Shown here piece after piece: positions 12,839 to 21,398 of a DNA stretch of 28,098 nt. Position 1 is the first letter of the stretch, and the number at the start of each line of letters is the position of its first letter. Origin of the DNA: Metarhizobium sp039808465 (GTDB lineage Bacteria > Pseudomonadota > Alphaproteobacteria > Rhizobiales > Rhizobiaceae); the NCBI GenBank assembly GCA_039808465.1, contig JBDHTA010000038.1, positions 1-28,098 of the forward strand, given 5' to 3'. Below the pieces are notes generated by a model that made no database searches, was not told the DNA's origin, and was given only the letters and a program-made list of their open reading frames with translations. Made by a program: the position numbers and the translations under genes.

Positions 12839-15800
12839 GCAGCGTCCCCCGTGATGGCCTGGCGGGCGCGCTGACGCGCGCCTTCATCGTTTCGCCGCTG
12901 ACGCCTCTGTTTCTCATCGCCGCCTTCGCTTTCGGCCTGATCGCCCTTTTTTCGCTGCCGCGTGAGGAGGAGCCGCAGATTTCCGTGCCGATGGTGGATA
13001 TCCGCGTGCGGGCCGATGGCCTGCGCGCCGAGGATGCCGTCAAGCTCGTCGCCGAGCCGCTGGAAACCATCGTCAAGGGCATCGACGGCGTGGAGCACGT
13101 CTATTCGCAATCGCAGGATGACGGCGTGCTGGTGACGGCCCGCTTTCTCACCGGCACCTCGCCGGATGCGGCGGTGCTGCGCGTCCACGACAAGGTGCGC
13201 GCCAATCTCGACCGCATCCCGGTCGGCATTCCCGAGCCGATGATCGTCGGCCGTGGCATCGATGACGTCGCCATCGTCTCGCTGACGCTGACGCCCCGTC
13301 CGGAGGGCGCGCAGACGGTGGATGCGGGCGTTCTCACCCGCATTGCCCGCGAGCTGCGCACCGAGATTGCCCGCATCGACAATGTCGGCCTGACCTATCT
13401 CGTCGGCGAGACCAGCGAGCGCATCCGCATCGCGCCCGATCCGGCCCGGCTGGCGCTGAACGGCGTGACCTTGCAGCAGCTTGCCGGAAAAGTGCAGGGC
13501 GCCAACCGGGCCTTCCCGGCGGGCCGCATCCGCGATGGCGGCGAACAGGTGATGCTCGTGGCCGGTGAAACGCTGAAGACGCCCGCCGAAATCGGCAACC
13601 TGCTTTTGACCGCGCGCGACGGCCGCCCCGTCTATGTCCGCGATGTCGCAACGGTCGATTTCGTCACCGTGTCCGACGATCTTCTGGTGTCGACGGTGAC
13701 GCGGGGTGAAAGCGGCGCGCTTCGCGTGCCCGCCGTAACGCTGGCGATTGCCAAGCGGGCGGGCGCCAATGCCGTGACCGTCGCCGAAAACATCCTGCGC
13801 CGCGTCGGCGAGCTGGAGGGGTCGCTGATCCCGGAAAACATTGCCGTCGAGGTCACCCGCAATTACGGCGAGACCGCCAATGAGAAGGCCAACGAGCTTC
13901 TCTATCATCTCGGCCTTGCGACGGTTTCGATCATCGCGCTGGTATGGCTGGCGATCGGGCGGCGCGAGGCGCTGGTCGTCGCCGTGGTCATTCCGGTAAC
14001 GATCCTGCTGACGCTGTTTTCCTCCTGGGCGATGGGCTACACGCTCAACCGCGTGTCGCTGTTCGCGCTGATCTTTTCCATCGGCATTCTCGTCGACGAC
14101 GCGATCGTGGTGATCGAGAATATTGCCCGTCACTGGGGCATGGCCGATGGGCGCAGCCGCCGGGATGCGGCCATCGCCGCCGTGGCGGAAGTCGGCAACC
14201 CCACCATCGTCGCGACACTGACGGTGGTTGCGGCATTGCTGCCGATGCTCTTCGTCTCGGGCATGATGGGGCCTTATATGAGCCCGATCCCGGCAAATGC
14301 TTCCGCCGCGATGATTTTCTCCTTCTTCGTCGCCGTCACGGTAACGCCCTGGCTGATGCTGAAGGTGGCGGGAAAGGCGCCCGTGGCGACGCATGCGGGG
14401 CATGGCCATGGCGGCCTGCTCGGCCGGATCTACGCGGCCACGGCCCGGCCCATCCTCGCTTCGAAGGCGCGGAGCTGGCTGTTCCTTGCCGCCGTCGGCG
14501 CGCTGACGCTGGGCTCGCTCACCCTTTTCTACACGCGGGATGTGACGGTGAAGCTGTTGCCCTTCGACAACAAGCCGGAACTCACCGTCATGGTCGATCT
14601 TCCCGAGGGCGCGTCCCTGGAGCAGACGGATGCGGTGGCGCAGGCCATCGCCCGCATCGTCACCGGCATGGACGAGGTCCGCTCGGCGCAGACCCATGCG
14701 GGCACCGCCGCCCCCTTCAATTTCAATGGGCTGGTGCGGCATTCCTATTACCGGTCGGATCCGAACATGGGCGAGGTCGCCGTCAATCTCCTGCCCAAGA
14801 CGGAGCGCGGCCGCTCCAGCCACGCCATTGCGCTCGATATCCGCGAGCGGATCAAGTCGGTCGCCGCGCCGCCGGGAACGAGCCTGAAGGTGGTCGAACC
14901 GCCGCCAGGGCCGCCGGTGATGGCGACGCTGCTTGCGGAAATCTACGGCCCGGATGCAGCGGCGCGCCGCGCGGTGGCCGGAAAGGTCGAGGCGGCGTTC
15001 CGTTCCGTGCCCTTCATCGTCGATGTCGACAATTCCTACGGGATCGCGGCGCGGCGGCTGCGCGCCCGCATCTCCGGCGACGATCTCGATTTCTACCGCG
15101 TTCAGGAAAGCGATGTCTTCGATACGCTGGCGATCCTCAATGGCGGCACGACTATCGGCTATTCGCATCGCGGCGAAGGCCGCCAGCCGGTTCCGATCCG
15201 CCTCGAACGTCCGGGAGCGGAACGGCGCATCACCGGGAATTTCCTGACGACGCCGATCCCGGCCAATCTGCTGCCGGGGGATCGCGGGGTCGTCGAGCTT
15301 GGCGATGTGGTGCGGATCGAGGAGGAGCAGGCGTCCTTCCAGGTCTTCCGGCGCAATGGCAGGCCCGCGGAAATGGTGACGGCGGAACTCGCCGGTGATT
15401 TCGAAGCGCCGCTTTACGGCATGCTGGCCGTGCAGGCCGCGCTCGACGCGCAGGACTGGACCGGGCTGGCGAAGCCGGTGATCTCGCTGCATGGCCAGCC
15501 GGAGGACGACCGCATCCCGACGCTGCTCTGGGACGGCGAATGGGAGGTGACCTGGGTCACGTTCCGCGACATGGGGGCGGCCTTCATCGTGGCGCTGCTC
15601 GGCATCTATATCCTCGTCGTCGCGCAGTTCGGCTCGTTCAAGGTGCCGCTGGTCATCCTGACGCCGATCCCGCTCACCTTCATCGGCATTCTGGGCGGCC
15701 ACTGGCTGTTCGGCGCGCCGTTCTCGGCCACCTCGATGATCGGCTTCATCGCGCTTGCGGGTATCATCGTCCGCAACTCGATCCTGCTGGTCGATTTCAT

Positions 15801-16044
15801 CCGCCACGCCCAGCGCGAGGACATGGTGGCGGTAAGGCCGCTCACCGAAATTCTGATCGAGGCGGGCTCGATCCGCTTCAAGCCGATCCTGCTGACGGCG
15901 CTGGCGGCGATGATCGGCGCCGTGGTGATCCTGACCGACCCCATCTTTCAAGGGCTTGCGATCTCGCTGCTCTTCGGCCTGGCGTCCTCGACCCTGCTGA
16001 CGGTGCTGGTCATCCCGGCGATCTACCGGGTGCTGCGCACCTGA
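12835..16044 (+). CDS. RND efflux transporter permease
   Basis: The protein has 1069 residues, normal length for a proton-driven RND pump of the AcrB/HAE1 type. It has an N-terminal membrane helix after residue 15, a large periplasmic loop, and a helix bundle containing the paired acidic residues of the proton relay (GILVDDAIVVIENI, near residue 420). A second periplasmic loop and a final bundle (FIALAGIIVRNSILLVDFI) follow. The protein begins RDGLAGALTRAFIVSPLTPL, a style typical of the two-gene adaptor/pump systems in alphaproteobacteria. The substrate is unknown. The persulfide-repressor operator upstream suggests induction by reactive sulfur species or by compounds that generate them (inference). 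A strong hairpin terminator follows 17 bases after the stop. Confidence 0.93.
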   Translation: MSSVPRDGLAGALTRAFIVSPLTPLFLIAAFAFGLIALFSLPREEEPQISVPMVDIRVRADGLRAEDAVKLVAEPLETIVKGIDGVEHVYSQSQDDGVLVTARFLTGTSPDAAVLRVHDKVRANLDRIPVGIPEPMIVGRGIDDVAIVSLTLTPRPEGAQTVDAGVLTRIARELRTEIARIDNVGLTYLVGETSERIRIAPDPARLALNGVTLQQLAGKVQGANRAFPAGRIRDGGEQVMLVAGETLKTPAEIGNLLLTARDGRPVYVRDVATVDFVTVSDDLLVSTVTRGESGALRVPAVTLAIAKRAGANAVTVAENILRRVGELEGSLIPENIAVEVTRNYGETANEKANELLYHLGLATVSIIALVWLAIGRREALVVAVVIPVTILLTLFSSWAMGYTLNRVSLFALIFSIGILVDDAIVVIENIARHWGMADGRSRRDAAIAAVAEVGNPTIVATLTVVAALLPMLFVSGMMGPYMSPIPANASAAMIFSFFVAVTVTPWLMLKVAGKAPVATHAGHGHGGLLGRIYAATARPILASKARSWLFLAAVGALTLGSLTLFYTRDVTVKLLPFDNKPELTVMVDLPEGASLEQTDAVAQAIARIVTGMDEVRSAQTHAGTAAPFNFNGLVRHSYYRSDPNMGEVAVNLLPKTERGRSSHAIALDIRERIKSVAAPPGTSLKVVEPPPGPPVMATLLAEIYGPDAAARRAVAGKVEAAFRSVPFIVDVDNSYGIAARRLRARISGDDLDFYRVQESDVFDTLAILNGGTTIGYSHRGEGRQPVPIRLERPGAERRITGNFLTTPIPANLLPGDRGVVELGDVVRIEEEQASFQVFRRNGRPAEMVTAELAGDFEAPLYGMLAVQAALDAQDWTGLAKPVISLHGQPEDDRIPTLLWDGEWEVTWVTFRDMGAAFIVALLGIYILVVAQFGSFKVPLVILTPIPLTFIGILGGHWLFGAPFSATSMIGFIALAGIIVRNSILLVDFIRHAQREDMVAVRPLTEILIEAGSIRFKPILLTALAAMIGAVVILTDPIFQGLAISLLFGLASSTLLTVLVIPAIYRVLRT

Positions 16045-16060
16045 TATGGCCGCCGTCTCC

Positions 16061-16092
16061 GCTATCTGGCCCGGCTGGCCAGATAGCTTTCT
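16061..16092. terminator. Hairpin terminator after the RND operon
   Basis: A perfect 11-bp stem (GCTATCTGGCC / GGCCAGATAGC) with a 5-base loop spans 16061-16087, followed by TTTCT. It lies between the pump stop and the convergent dehydrogenase stop at 16112. It ends the plus-strand transcript and could also act on the minus strand. Confidence 0.8.
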
Positions 16093-16111
16093 CCCGTCCG
16101 CGCCCGCATGA

Positions 16112-16897
16112 TCAGGACATGATCAGGCCGCCGTCGACATTGATCGTCTGGCCGGTGATGTAGGCGGCATCCGGCGATGCCAGGAAGGCGACGAGGGCGG
16201 CGACTTCGGCGGGAGTTCCGGCGCGGCCCATCGGAATGCCTTCCACCCATTCGGCCATCAGTTCGCCGGGGCCGTATTCGCCGAGCATCTTGCCCCAGAC
16301 CCGGTCGTTATAGTCCCACATCTCGGTATGGATGATGCCGGGGCAAATGGCGTTGGCGGTGATGCCTTCGCGGGCAAGCTCTTTGGCAAGGCTCTGCGTC
16401 AGGCCGACGACGCCGAATTTCGAGGCGGCATAATGCGGCGTGTAGATGAAGCCCTGGCGGGCCTGCCCGGAGGCGGTGTTGATCAGGCGGCCTTTCGTGC
16501 CGCTGGCGCGGAAGCGGCGGATGGCCTCCTGGCAGCAGAGGAAGACGCCCTTGGTGTTGACGTCGAGGTTCAGATCCCATTCGCGCTCGGTGAGGTTCTC
16601 GACCCTGGCGATGGTGATGACGCCTGCGTTCTGGACGGAGACGGAGATGGCGCCCAGCTTGCCCTCGGCCTCGCCATAGGCTTCCTGCACGGCCTTTGCG
16701 TCGGTGACATCGAGCGCAAGGCCGATCACCTCGGCGCCGGTTTCGGCGGCCAGCGCTTCGGCGGCAGTGGCCGTGTCCTTCTCGATGGCGGCGATGGCGA
16801 CCTTCGCGCCTTCCTCGGCAAAGCGTTTTGCGATGCCGCGCCCGATGCCCTTGTTGCCCCCGGTGACGAAAACCGTCTGGCCTGCGAAACGTTTCAT
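16112..16897 (-). CDS. Short-chain dehydrogenase/reductase, last gene of the sugar operon
   Basis: The protein has 261 residues and is a classical short-chain dehydrogenase. The cofactor loop TGGNKGIG is at 12-19, NAG at 90-92, the catalytic Ser in TAS near 143, and Tyr156/Lys160 in HYAASK. PGIIHTEMWD and the C-terminal TGQTINVDGG are typical of polyol and sugar-alcohol dehydrogenases. The start at 16897 has a good ribosome site (GGAGGAAAG). It is the last of five minus-strand genes that begin with the split transketolase. Oxidation of a polyol to a ketose, or reduction of a sugar, before phosphorylation by the neighbouring kinase is the likely job (inference). It is not a close copy of the dehydrogenase at 25120. 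Confidence 0.85.
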   Translation of the reverse strand: MKRFAGQTVFVTGGNKGIGRGIAKRFAEEGAKVAIAAIEKDTATAAEALAAETGAEVIGLALDVTDAKAVQEAYGEAEGKLGAISVSVQNAGVITIARVENLTEREWDLNLDVNTKGVFLCCQEAIRRFRASGTKGRLINTASGQARQGFIYTPHYAASKFGVVGLTQSLAKELAREGITANAICPGIIHTEMWDYNDRVWGKMLGEYGPGELMAEWVEGIPMGRAGTPAEVAALVAFLASPDAAYITGQTINVDGGLIMS

Positions 16898-16945
16898 GGT
16901 CTTTCCTCCATAATGCGCGGCAGGCCGGGACCGATCCGGAATGGA

Positions 16946-17896
16946 TCAGGCCGTGAGCCGGGCCGCAGTGAACTTGTCGGTGACGAGCACATCGATGATG
17001 CCCAGCCTGAGGGCACCGGCGATGGCCTGTGTTTTCGATTCGCCGCCCGCCAGCGCGATGACGCGGTCCGCCCTGCGCAGATCCTCCAGCGAAATGCCGA
17101 TGACGCGGTCGTTGAGCGGGGTTTCGACCGGTTTTCCCATCTCGTCGAAGAACCGGTAGGAGATTTCCCCGACCGCGCCAGCCTCGTGCAGCATCGCCAT
17201 CTCTTGTCGCGAGAAGATGTTGCCGGAGCGGGCCAGCATTTCGGAGGGCTCGACCGCGCCGATGCCGACGATGGCGAGGCTGAGGCGGCCGAACAGATCC
17301 ATCGTCTCGCGCACCACCGGGTCGGCCAGCATCACGAGCTTCGCCTCGCGCGACGAGGTGATGCCCTGCACGAGCAGCAGGCGCGGCTCGCCGCCCGTCA
17401 GCTTGGCAAGGCGCGCCGTCAGTTGCGTGGCGTGGGTCTGCACCGAGGCGTCGCCCATACCGCCGAGAATCTGCACGATATATTTGGCCTTGGCGTTCTT
17501 GAGCGGGTGGATATTGTCCACCATGCGCAGGATCGTCTGGCTCCAGCTCGAGACGCCGACGATCTCGTCTTGCTGGAGCGTTACCTCGAGGAAATGCGCC
17601 GCCGCTTCGCCGATGCGGGCCATGATCGCGCCGTCACGATCCTCCGAGCAGTCGATGACGATGGCTTCGGTCAGGTCGTAGCGCTCGCGCAGCGCCGTTT
17701 CGAGATCCGCGAAGGTGCCAGCCGGGGGAATGACCGTGGTGCGCACGATATCCTCCTGCTCGGCCCGCTTCAGCATGCGCGACACGGTGGCCTGCGACAT
17801 ATGCAGGATCGCAGCGATCTCTGCCTGCCGCTTGCCTTCGATGTGGTACATCTGAGCTACGCGGGCGATCAGTCGCAGCTCGTTGAGCCTTCCCAT
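16946..17896 (-). CDS. SorC-family sugar-responsive transcription regulator
   Basis: From the ATG at 17896 the protein has 316 residues. It has an N-terminal helix-turn-helix (LRLIARVAQMYHIEGKRQAE, then ILHMSQATVSRMLKRAEQE) and a large C-terminal effector domain like that of SorC/DeoR-class regulators, which bind phosphorylated sugars. The domain shows GVSSWSQTI, ILGGMGDASVQ, and GGESKTQAIAGALRLGIIDVLVTD. Frames also open at ATG 17908 and GTG 17926, but only 17896 has a ribosome site (GGAG six bases upstream). A palindrome at 17907-17930 lies directly before the gene. Related TGAAT-N4-ATTCA sites stand before the transketolase and transporter genes, so it probably controls both arms and itself. 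The inducer is likely a phosphorylated sugar made by the kinase next door. Confidence 0.88.
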   Translation of the reverse strand: MGRLNELRLIARVAQMYHIEGKRQAEIAAILHMSQATVSRMLKRAEQEDIVRTTVIPPAGTFADLETALRERYDLTEAIVIDCSEDRDGAIMARIGEAAAHFLEVTLQQDEIVGVSSWSQTILRMVDNIHPLKNAKAKYIVQILGGMGDASVQTHATQLTARLAKLTGGEPRLLLVQGITSSREAKLVMLADPVVRETMDLFGRLSLAIVGIGAVEPSEMLARSGNIFSRQEMAMLHEAGAVGEISYRFFDEMGKPVETPLNDRVIGISLEDLRRADRVIALAGGESKTQAIAGALRLGIIDVLVTDKFTAARLTA

Positions 17897-17906
17897 TCTG
17901 GTCTCC

Positions 17907-17930
17907 ATGAGTGAATTTTTATTCACTCAT
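17907..17930 (-). promoter_or_regulatory. SorC-type operator at the kinase-regulator junction
   Basis: ATGAGTGAAT-TTTT-ATTCACTCAT is a perfect 10-bp inverted repeat with a 4-base spacer. It contains the kinase stop codon and ends 10 bases before the regulator ATG. The core TGAAT-N4-ATTCA recurs at 21399 and, with one mismatch, at 21261. It suggests autoregulation inside the operon. Confidence 0.7.
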
Positions 17931-19388
17931 AGTGGAAGGGCCAGCCACGGTCGAGCGGTAGATTGCGTCCTGCCAAACCTGAAGGCGAGGTGTGGCATCG
18001 CAATCACGCGGAGCGATGGTATGGCTGGCGCGCGGAAGCGCGGCTATGGCCGCAAGATCGGGCCAGATGCCGAGCGTCAGCCCGGCGAGATAGGCCGCGC
18101 CGAGTGCCGACGCCTCGGGCGCATCGCACTGGATGATGGCGTGGTTCAGCATGTCGGCGACGCATTGCATCAGGAACGTATTCCGGCTCGGCCCGCCATC
18201 GGCATAGAGACGGCCGAGCGGCGCGGGCGATTGCGCCGACATCACCTCGAAGACGTCATGCGCCTGAAAGGCGATGGAATCAGTCACCGCGCGGGCCATC
18301 TGGGCGCGGCTGGTGTTGAAGGTGATGCCGGAAAACAGCGCCCGCGCATCCGAATGCCAGTAGGGCGCGCCGAGCCCGACGAAGGCGGGCACGAAGCCGG
18401 GGCCGCCGGGAGCGGCGGTTTCGGCGAGTTCGATCAGGGCCTGCACGTCGGCAAGGCCGAGCATGTCGGCCATCCACGGCAGCGAGGCGGCCGAGACGAG
18501 GATATTGCCCTCGAAGGCATAGGTGGGCCTGCCCGCGATCGACCAGGCGATCGTGGTGGTAATGCCGCGCTCGGGCGCGATGAAGCGGGGCAGGGTGGTC
18601 ATGATCGACGAGCCGGTGCCGAAGGTCACCTTGCCGTCGCCGGGGTTGAAGGCGCCGTGGCCGAAGAGGGCGGCATGGCTGTCGCCGATGGCCGAGGCGA
18701 TCGGAATGCCGTCGGCAAGGCCCGGCACGTCCCTGGTGACGCCGAAGCGCGACGCGCTGTCGCGAACCTCCGGCAGCGCCGATTTCGGCACGCCGAACAG
18801 ATCGCACAGCTCGTCGCTCCAGACCTGCCGGTTGAGGTCGTAAAGCTGGCTGCGGGCGGCGTTCGCCGCGTCGCAGGCATGCGTTGCGCCGCCGGTGAAG
18901 CAATGGATCAGCCAGGCGTCGATGGTGCCGAGCCGGACGGCGCGGCCTGCGGGCACGCGGTCGAGCAGCCATTTCATCTTGGGGCCGGGGAACATCGGAT
19001 CGATGGGCAGGCCGGTCAGCGCCTGCACGCGCGGCGCATGGCCCGCCGCGATCAGGTCGGCGCAGGCCGGGGCGCTGCGGCGGCATTGCCAGCTGACCAC
19101 CGGGCCGAGCGGCTCTCCGGTGGCGGCATCCCAGACGGTGACGGATTCGCGCTGGTTGGAGATGGCGATGCCGAGGATTTCGGCGGGCGGGCCGGATTGC
19201 AGGCAGGCGACGATCGCCTCCTGAACGGATTGCCACAGGCGCAGCGGGCTCTGCTCCACCCAGCCGGGCTGCGGATGTTCGATGCCGACGGGAGACGCGC
19301 CGCGTGACAGGATCTCGCCGGTCGTGGAAACGAGCACGGCTTTCGAGTTGGTGGTACCCTGATCGATGGCGAGAATGGCGGTTGTCAT
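17919..19388 (-). CDS. FGGY-family carbohydrate kinase (glycerol-kinase-like)
   Basis: The protein has 489 residues of FGGY type. The N-terminal phosphate loop is IDQGTTNSKAVL at 8-19, NQRES at 78-82, and the catalytic Asp236 in IGDSHAALFG. FGTGSS follows at about 256, then GLGAPYWHSDARALFSGIT and YADGGPSRNTFLMQ near the adenosine site. Sequence style is closest to glycerol kinase, but many pentulose, tetrulose and apulose kinases look alike. The context (SorC regulator, split transketolase, dehydrogenases, ribose-type importer) argues for a ketose as substrate, which would then be split by the transketolase. The gene lies 81 bases after the transketolase C half with a strong hairpin between them. 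No clear ribosome site precedes the ATG at 19388. Confidence 0.88.
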   Translation of the reverse strand: MTTAILAIDQGTTNSKAVLVSTTGEILSRGASPVGIEHPQPGWVEQSPLRLWQSVQEAIVACLQSGPPAEILGIAISNQRESVTVWDAATGEPLGPVVSWQCRRSAPACADLIAAGHAPRVQALTGLPIDPMFPGPKMKWLLDRVPAGRAVRLGTIDAWLIHCFTGGATHACDAANAARSQLYDLNRQVWSDELCDLFGVPKSALPEVRDSASRFGVTRDVPGLADGIPIASAIGDSHAALFGHGAFNPGDGKVTFGTGSSIMTTLPRFIAPERGITTTIAWSIAGRPTYAFEGNILVSAASLPWMADMLGLADVQALIELAETAAPGGPGFVPAFVGLGAPYWHSDARALFSGITFNTSRAQMARAVTDSIAFQAHDVFEVMSAQSPAPLGRLYADGGPSRNTFLMQCVADMLNHAIIQCDAPEASALGAAYLAGLTLGIWPDLAAIAALPRASHTIAPRDCDATPRLQVWQDAIYRSTVAGPSTMSE

Positions 19389-19415
19389 GACGAACCCGTG
19401 TGAAGGATTGGGAAA

Positions 19416-19445
19416 GGGCGCGGCAAAAGGAGGCTTGCCGCGCCC
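19416..19445 (-). other. Intercistronic hairpin between transketolase and kinase genes
   Basis: A perfect 11-bp stem (GGGCGCGGCAA / TTGCCGCGCCC) with an 8-base loop, followed on the minus strand by TTTCCC. It could be an attenuator or a 3' end stabiliser that sets the transketolase to kinase ratio. The T-run is too weak for an efficient terminator. Confidence 0.5.
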
Positions 19446-19469
19446 GGCACGGAACTGAACGCGCTGGAA

Positions 19470-20438
19470 TCAGGCGCGGGCGGATTTCCGTGCGATCAGG
19501 GCCTGGGCTGCCTCGGCAATGCCCGCGGGCGACATGCCGAATTCGTCGAGCAGGAACTCGGCCGAGCCGGTGGGCACGAAAATGCCAGGAACGCCGAGGA
19601 TCTTCATCGGCACGGGCGCTTCGGAAACGACGACTTCGGCGATGGCCGAGCCAAGGCCGCCATAGACGGAATGCTCCTCCGCCGTCAGGATGGCGCCGGT
19701 TTCGCGCGCGGCGGCGATCACCGCCTCGATGTCGAGCGGGCGGACCGTCGCCATGTTCAGCACGCGGGCCTCGATGCCCTGTCCGGCGAGGATCTCGGCG
19801 GCTTTCAGCAGGCGGTGGGTGACGGTGCCGTTGGCGATCAGGGTGATGGCGTCGCCGTCCCGCAGCAGGTTGGCCTTGCCCAGCTCGAACTTGTGGCCTT
19901 CCGGCAGCAGATCGGGAACGCCGACGCGCGAGAGGCGCAGGAAGGCCGGTCCCTCGTATTGCGCCGCCCATTCGATGGCGGCGGCCGTTTCGATGGAATC
20001 GCAGGGCGCGATCACCGGCAGGTTCGGTATGACGCGGGTCCAGGCAAAGTCTTCCGTGGAATGGTGCGTCGGGCCAAGCTCGCCATAGGCCATGCCGGAG
20101 GAAATGCCGATCAGCTTCACATTGGCGTTGGAATAGGCGATGTCGGCCTTGATCTGCTCCAGCGAGCGGCCGGTCAGGAAGCAGGCGGCGCCGCAGACGA
20201 AGGGCAGCAGCCCGCCATTGGCGAGACCGGCGCCGACGCCGACCAGCGCCTGCTCGGCGATGCCGACATTGACGAGGCGCTCCGGCCATTTGGCCTTGAA
20301 GCCGCCAAGCTTGGAGGAGCCGACGGAGTCGTTGCAGACGGCCACGATCCTGGGATTTTCGGCGCCGAGGCGCTCCAGAACGGCAACGAAGGCATCGCGG
20401 CAGTCATGCAGCTTGGGAGAGGTCATTACGTCTTTCAT
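19470..20438 (-). CDS. Transketolase C-terminal half (split transketolase subunit)
   Basis: The protein has 322 residues from the ATG at 20438 (a GTG at 20441 is in frame). It covers the pyrimidine-binding and C-terminal domains of transketolase. GIAEQALVGVGAGLANGG contains the glutamate (residue 62) that activates thiamine diphosphate. GPTHHSTEDFAWTR and the C-terminal TAEEHSVYGGLGSAIAE follow the family. The stop codon of the N half overlaps its ATG by one base (TGATG), with GGAGG upstream, so equal translation is expected. The two proteins should form one heterotetramer. Split transketolases are common in specialised pathways, for example apulose-4-phosphate cleavage, while the housekeeping enzyme is usually one chain. 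Confidence 0.9.
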   Translation of the reverse strand: MKDVMTSPKLHDCRDAFVAVLERLGAENPRIVAVCNDSVGSSKLGGFKAKWPERLVNVGIAEQALVGVGAGLANGGLLPFVCGAACFLTGRSLEQIKADIAYSNANVKLIGISSGMAYGELGPTHHSTEDFAWTRVIPNLPVIAPCDSIETAAAIEWAAQYEGPAFLRLSRVGVPDLLPEGHKFELGKANLLRDGDAITLIANGTVTHRLLKAAEILAGQGIEARVLNMATVRPLDIEAVIAAARETGAILTAEEHSVYGGLGSAIAEVVVSEAPVPMKILGVPGIFVPTGSAEFLLDEFGMSPAGIAEAAQALIARKSARA

Positions 20439-21247
20439 CACAGGGCCTCCGAAAGCTCAGCTACGGCAATCTTGTATTGTTCGGCATTCGGCACCTTGTG
20501 GTGCCAGTCGACCTTGTCCTGCATGAAGGAAATGCCGTGGCCCTTGTTGGTGTGGGCGACGATGCAGTGCGGGCGGGAGCCGCGCTTTTCCAGCGCCGGA
20601 ACGATCTCGTCCATGGCGTTGCCGTTGATCTCGGTGACATCCCAGCCGAAGGCCGAAAGCTTGGCCGGGAAGGGGGCGAGGTTGTTGGTGTCCTTCAGCG
20701 ACGCGCCCTGCTGGAAGCGGTTGTGGTCGATGATCAGCGTCAGGTTGTCGAGGCCGAACTGCGCGGCCGACGCGATGGCCTCCCAGTTGGAGCCTTCCTG
20801 CATCTCGCCGTCGCCGGTCAGCACATAGGTATGGTATTTCGCGCCGGTCAGCTTGGCGGCCTTGGCCATGCCGGTGGCGACCGGAAGGCCGTGGCCGAGC
20901 GGGCCGGTATTGGTTTCCACGCCCGGAACCTTGTTGCAGTTCGGGTGCCCGTTCAGCCGCGAATGCGGCTTCAGGAAGGTTGAGACCTCCTCCTCCGGCA
21001 GAAAGCCGCGCTTGGCGAGCGTCACGTAGAGCGCCAGCGCCACATGGCCCTTGGAGAGAACGAAACGGTCGCGGTCCGGATGCTTCGGCTGGTCGGGCCA
21101 GATGCGCAGCACGCGGAAATACAGCGCCGTGAGGATGTCAATGGCCGACATTTCTCCGCCGATGTGGCCGGCGCCGGCTTCGAAAACCGCTTGCAGATCG
21201 CGAAGGCGGATCTGCCGGGCGATACGTTCAAGATCGTTCGGCTGCAT
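20438..21247 (-). CDS. Transketolase N-terminal half (thiamine diphosphate-binding subunit)
   Basis: The protein has 269 residues and covers the pyrophosphate-binding domain. AGHIGG is at 26-31, SKGHVALALY at 65-74, GPLGHGLPVATGMAKA at 115-130, and the thiamine diphosphate motif GDGEMQEGSN at 145-154 ends with the metal-binding Asn. The ATG at 21247 has AGAGGGA upstream. It is the first gene of the minus-strand arm. Its promoter and a SorC-type operator lie directly upstream, divergent from the ABC transporter. It acts with the C half to move two-carbon ketol units between sugar phosphates. Acceptor and donor here are unknown. Confidence 0.9.
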   Translation of the reverse strand: MQPNDLERIARQIRLRDLQAVFEAGAGHIGGEMSAIDILTALYFRVLRIWPDQPKHPDRDRFVLSKGHVALALYVTLAKRGFLPEEEVSTFLKPHSRLNGHPNCNKVPGVETNTGPLGHGLPVATGMAKAAKLTGAKYHTYVLTGDGEMQEGSNWEAIASAAQFGLDNLTLIIDHNRFQQGASLKDTNNLAPFPAKLSAFGWDVTEINGNAMDEIVPALEKRGSRPHCIVAHTNKGHGISFMQDKVDWHHKVPNAEQYKIAVAELSEAL

Positions 21248-21260
21248 GAATCCCTCTTAG

Positions 21261-21274
21261 TGAATAAATATCCA
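21261..21274 (-). promoter_or_regulatory. SorC-type operator before the transketolase operon
   Basis: TGAAT-AAAT-ATCCA matches the TGAAT-N4-ATTCA core at nine of ten arm positions. It lies 14 bases before the transketolase ATG, at or just after the predicted transcription start of the minus-strand promoter. Confidence 0.55.
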
Positions 21275-21281
21275 GTTGCCT

Positions 21282-21311
21282 ATATAATTGCACGTTGGCG
21301 CGGCAAGTCAA
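21282..21311 (-). promoter_or_regulatory. Candidate promoter of the transketolase-kinase operon
   Basis: Read on the minus strand, TTGACT (21311-21306), an 18-base spacer and TTATAT (21287-21282) give a good sigma70-type promoter with a start near 21275. The operator at 21261-21274 would then cover the first transcribed bases. Confidence 0.55.
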
Positions 21312-21355
21312 GCGATATAGTCGCCACATGCTCGAAAAAGTGCAACCGGGAAGCC

Positions 21356-21384
21356 TTGACAGGCCCTGAATAAATGCGTATGAA
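21356..21384 (+). promoter_or_regulatory. Candidate promoter of the ABC transporter operon
   Basis: TTGACA (21356-21361, full consensus), a 17-base spacer and TATGAA (21379-21384). The predicted start is near 21391, just before the operator at 21399-21412. The layout mirrors that of the divergent transketolase promoter. Confidence 0.65.
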
Positions 21385-21398
21385 TTTACACACGACTA

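Noticed and set aside
12691..15951. Very long open frame (1086 codons) on the minus strand opposite the RND pump gene
   Set aside because: The translation is rich in Arg, Asp, His and Gln, without domains or hydrophobic pattern. It mirrors the codon bias of the real pump gene, a usual effect in high-GC DNA.
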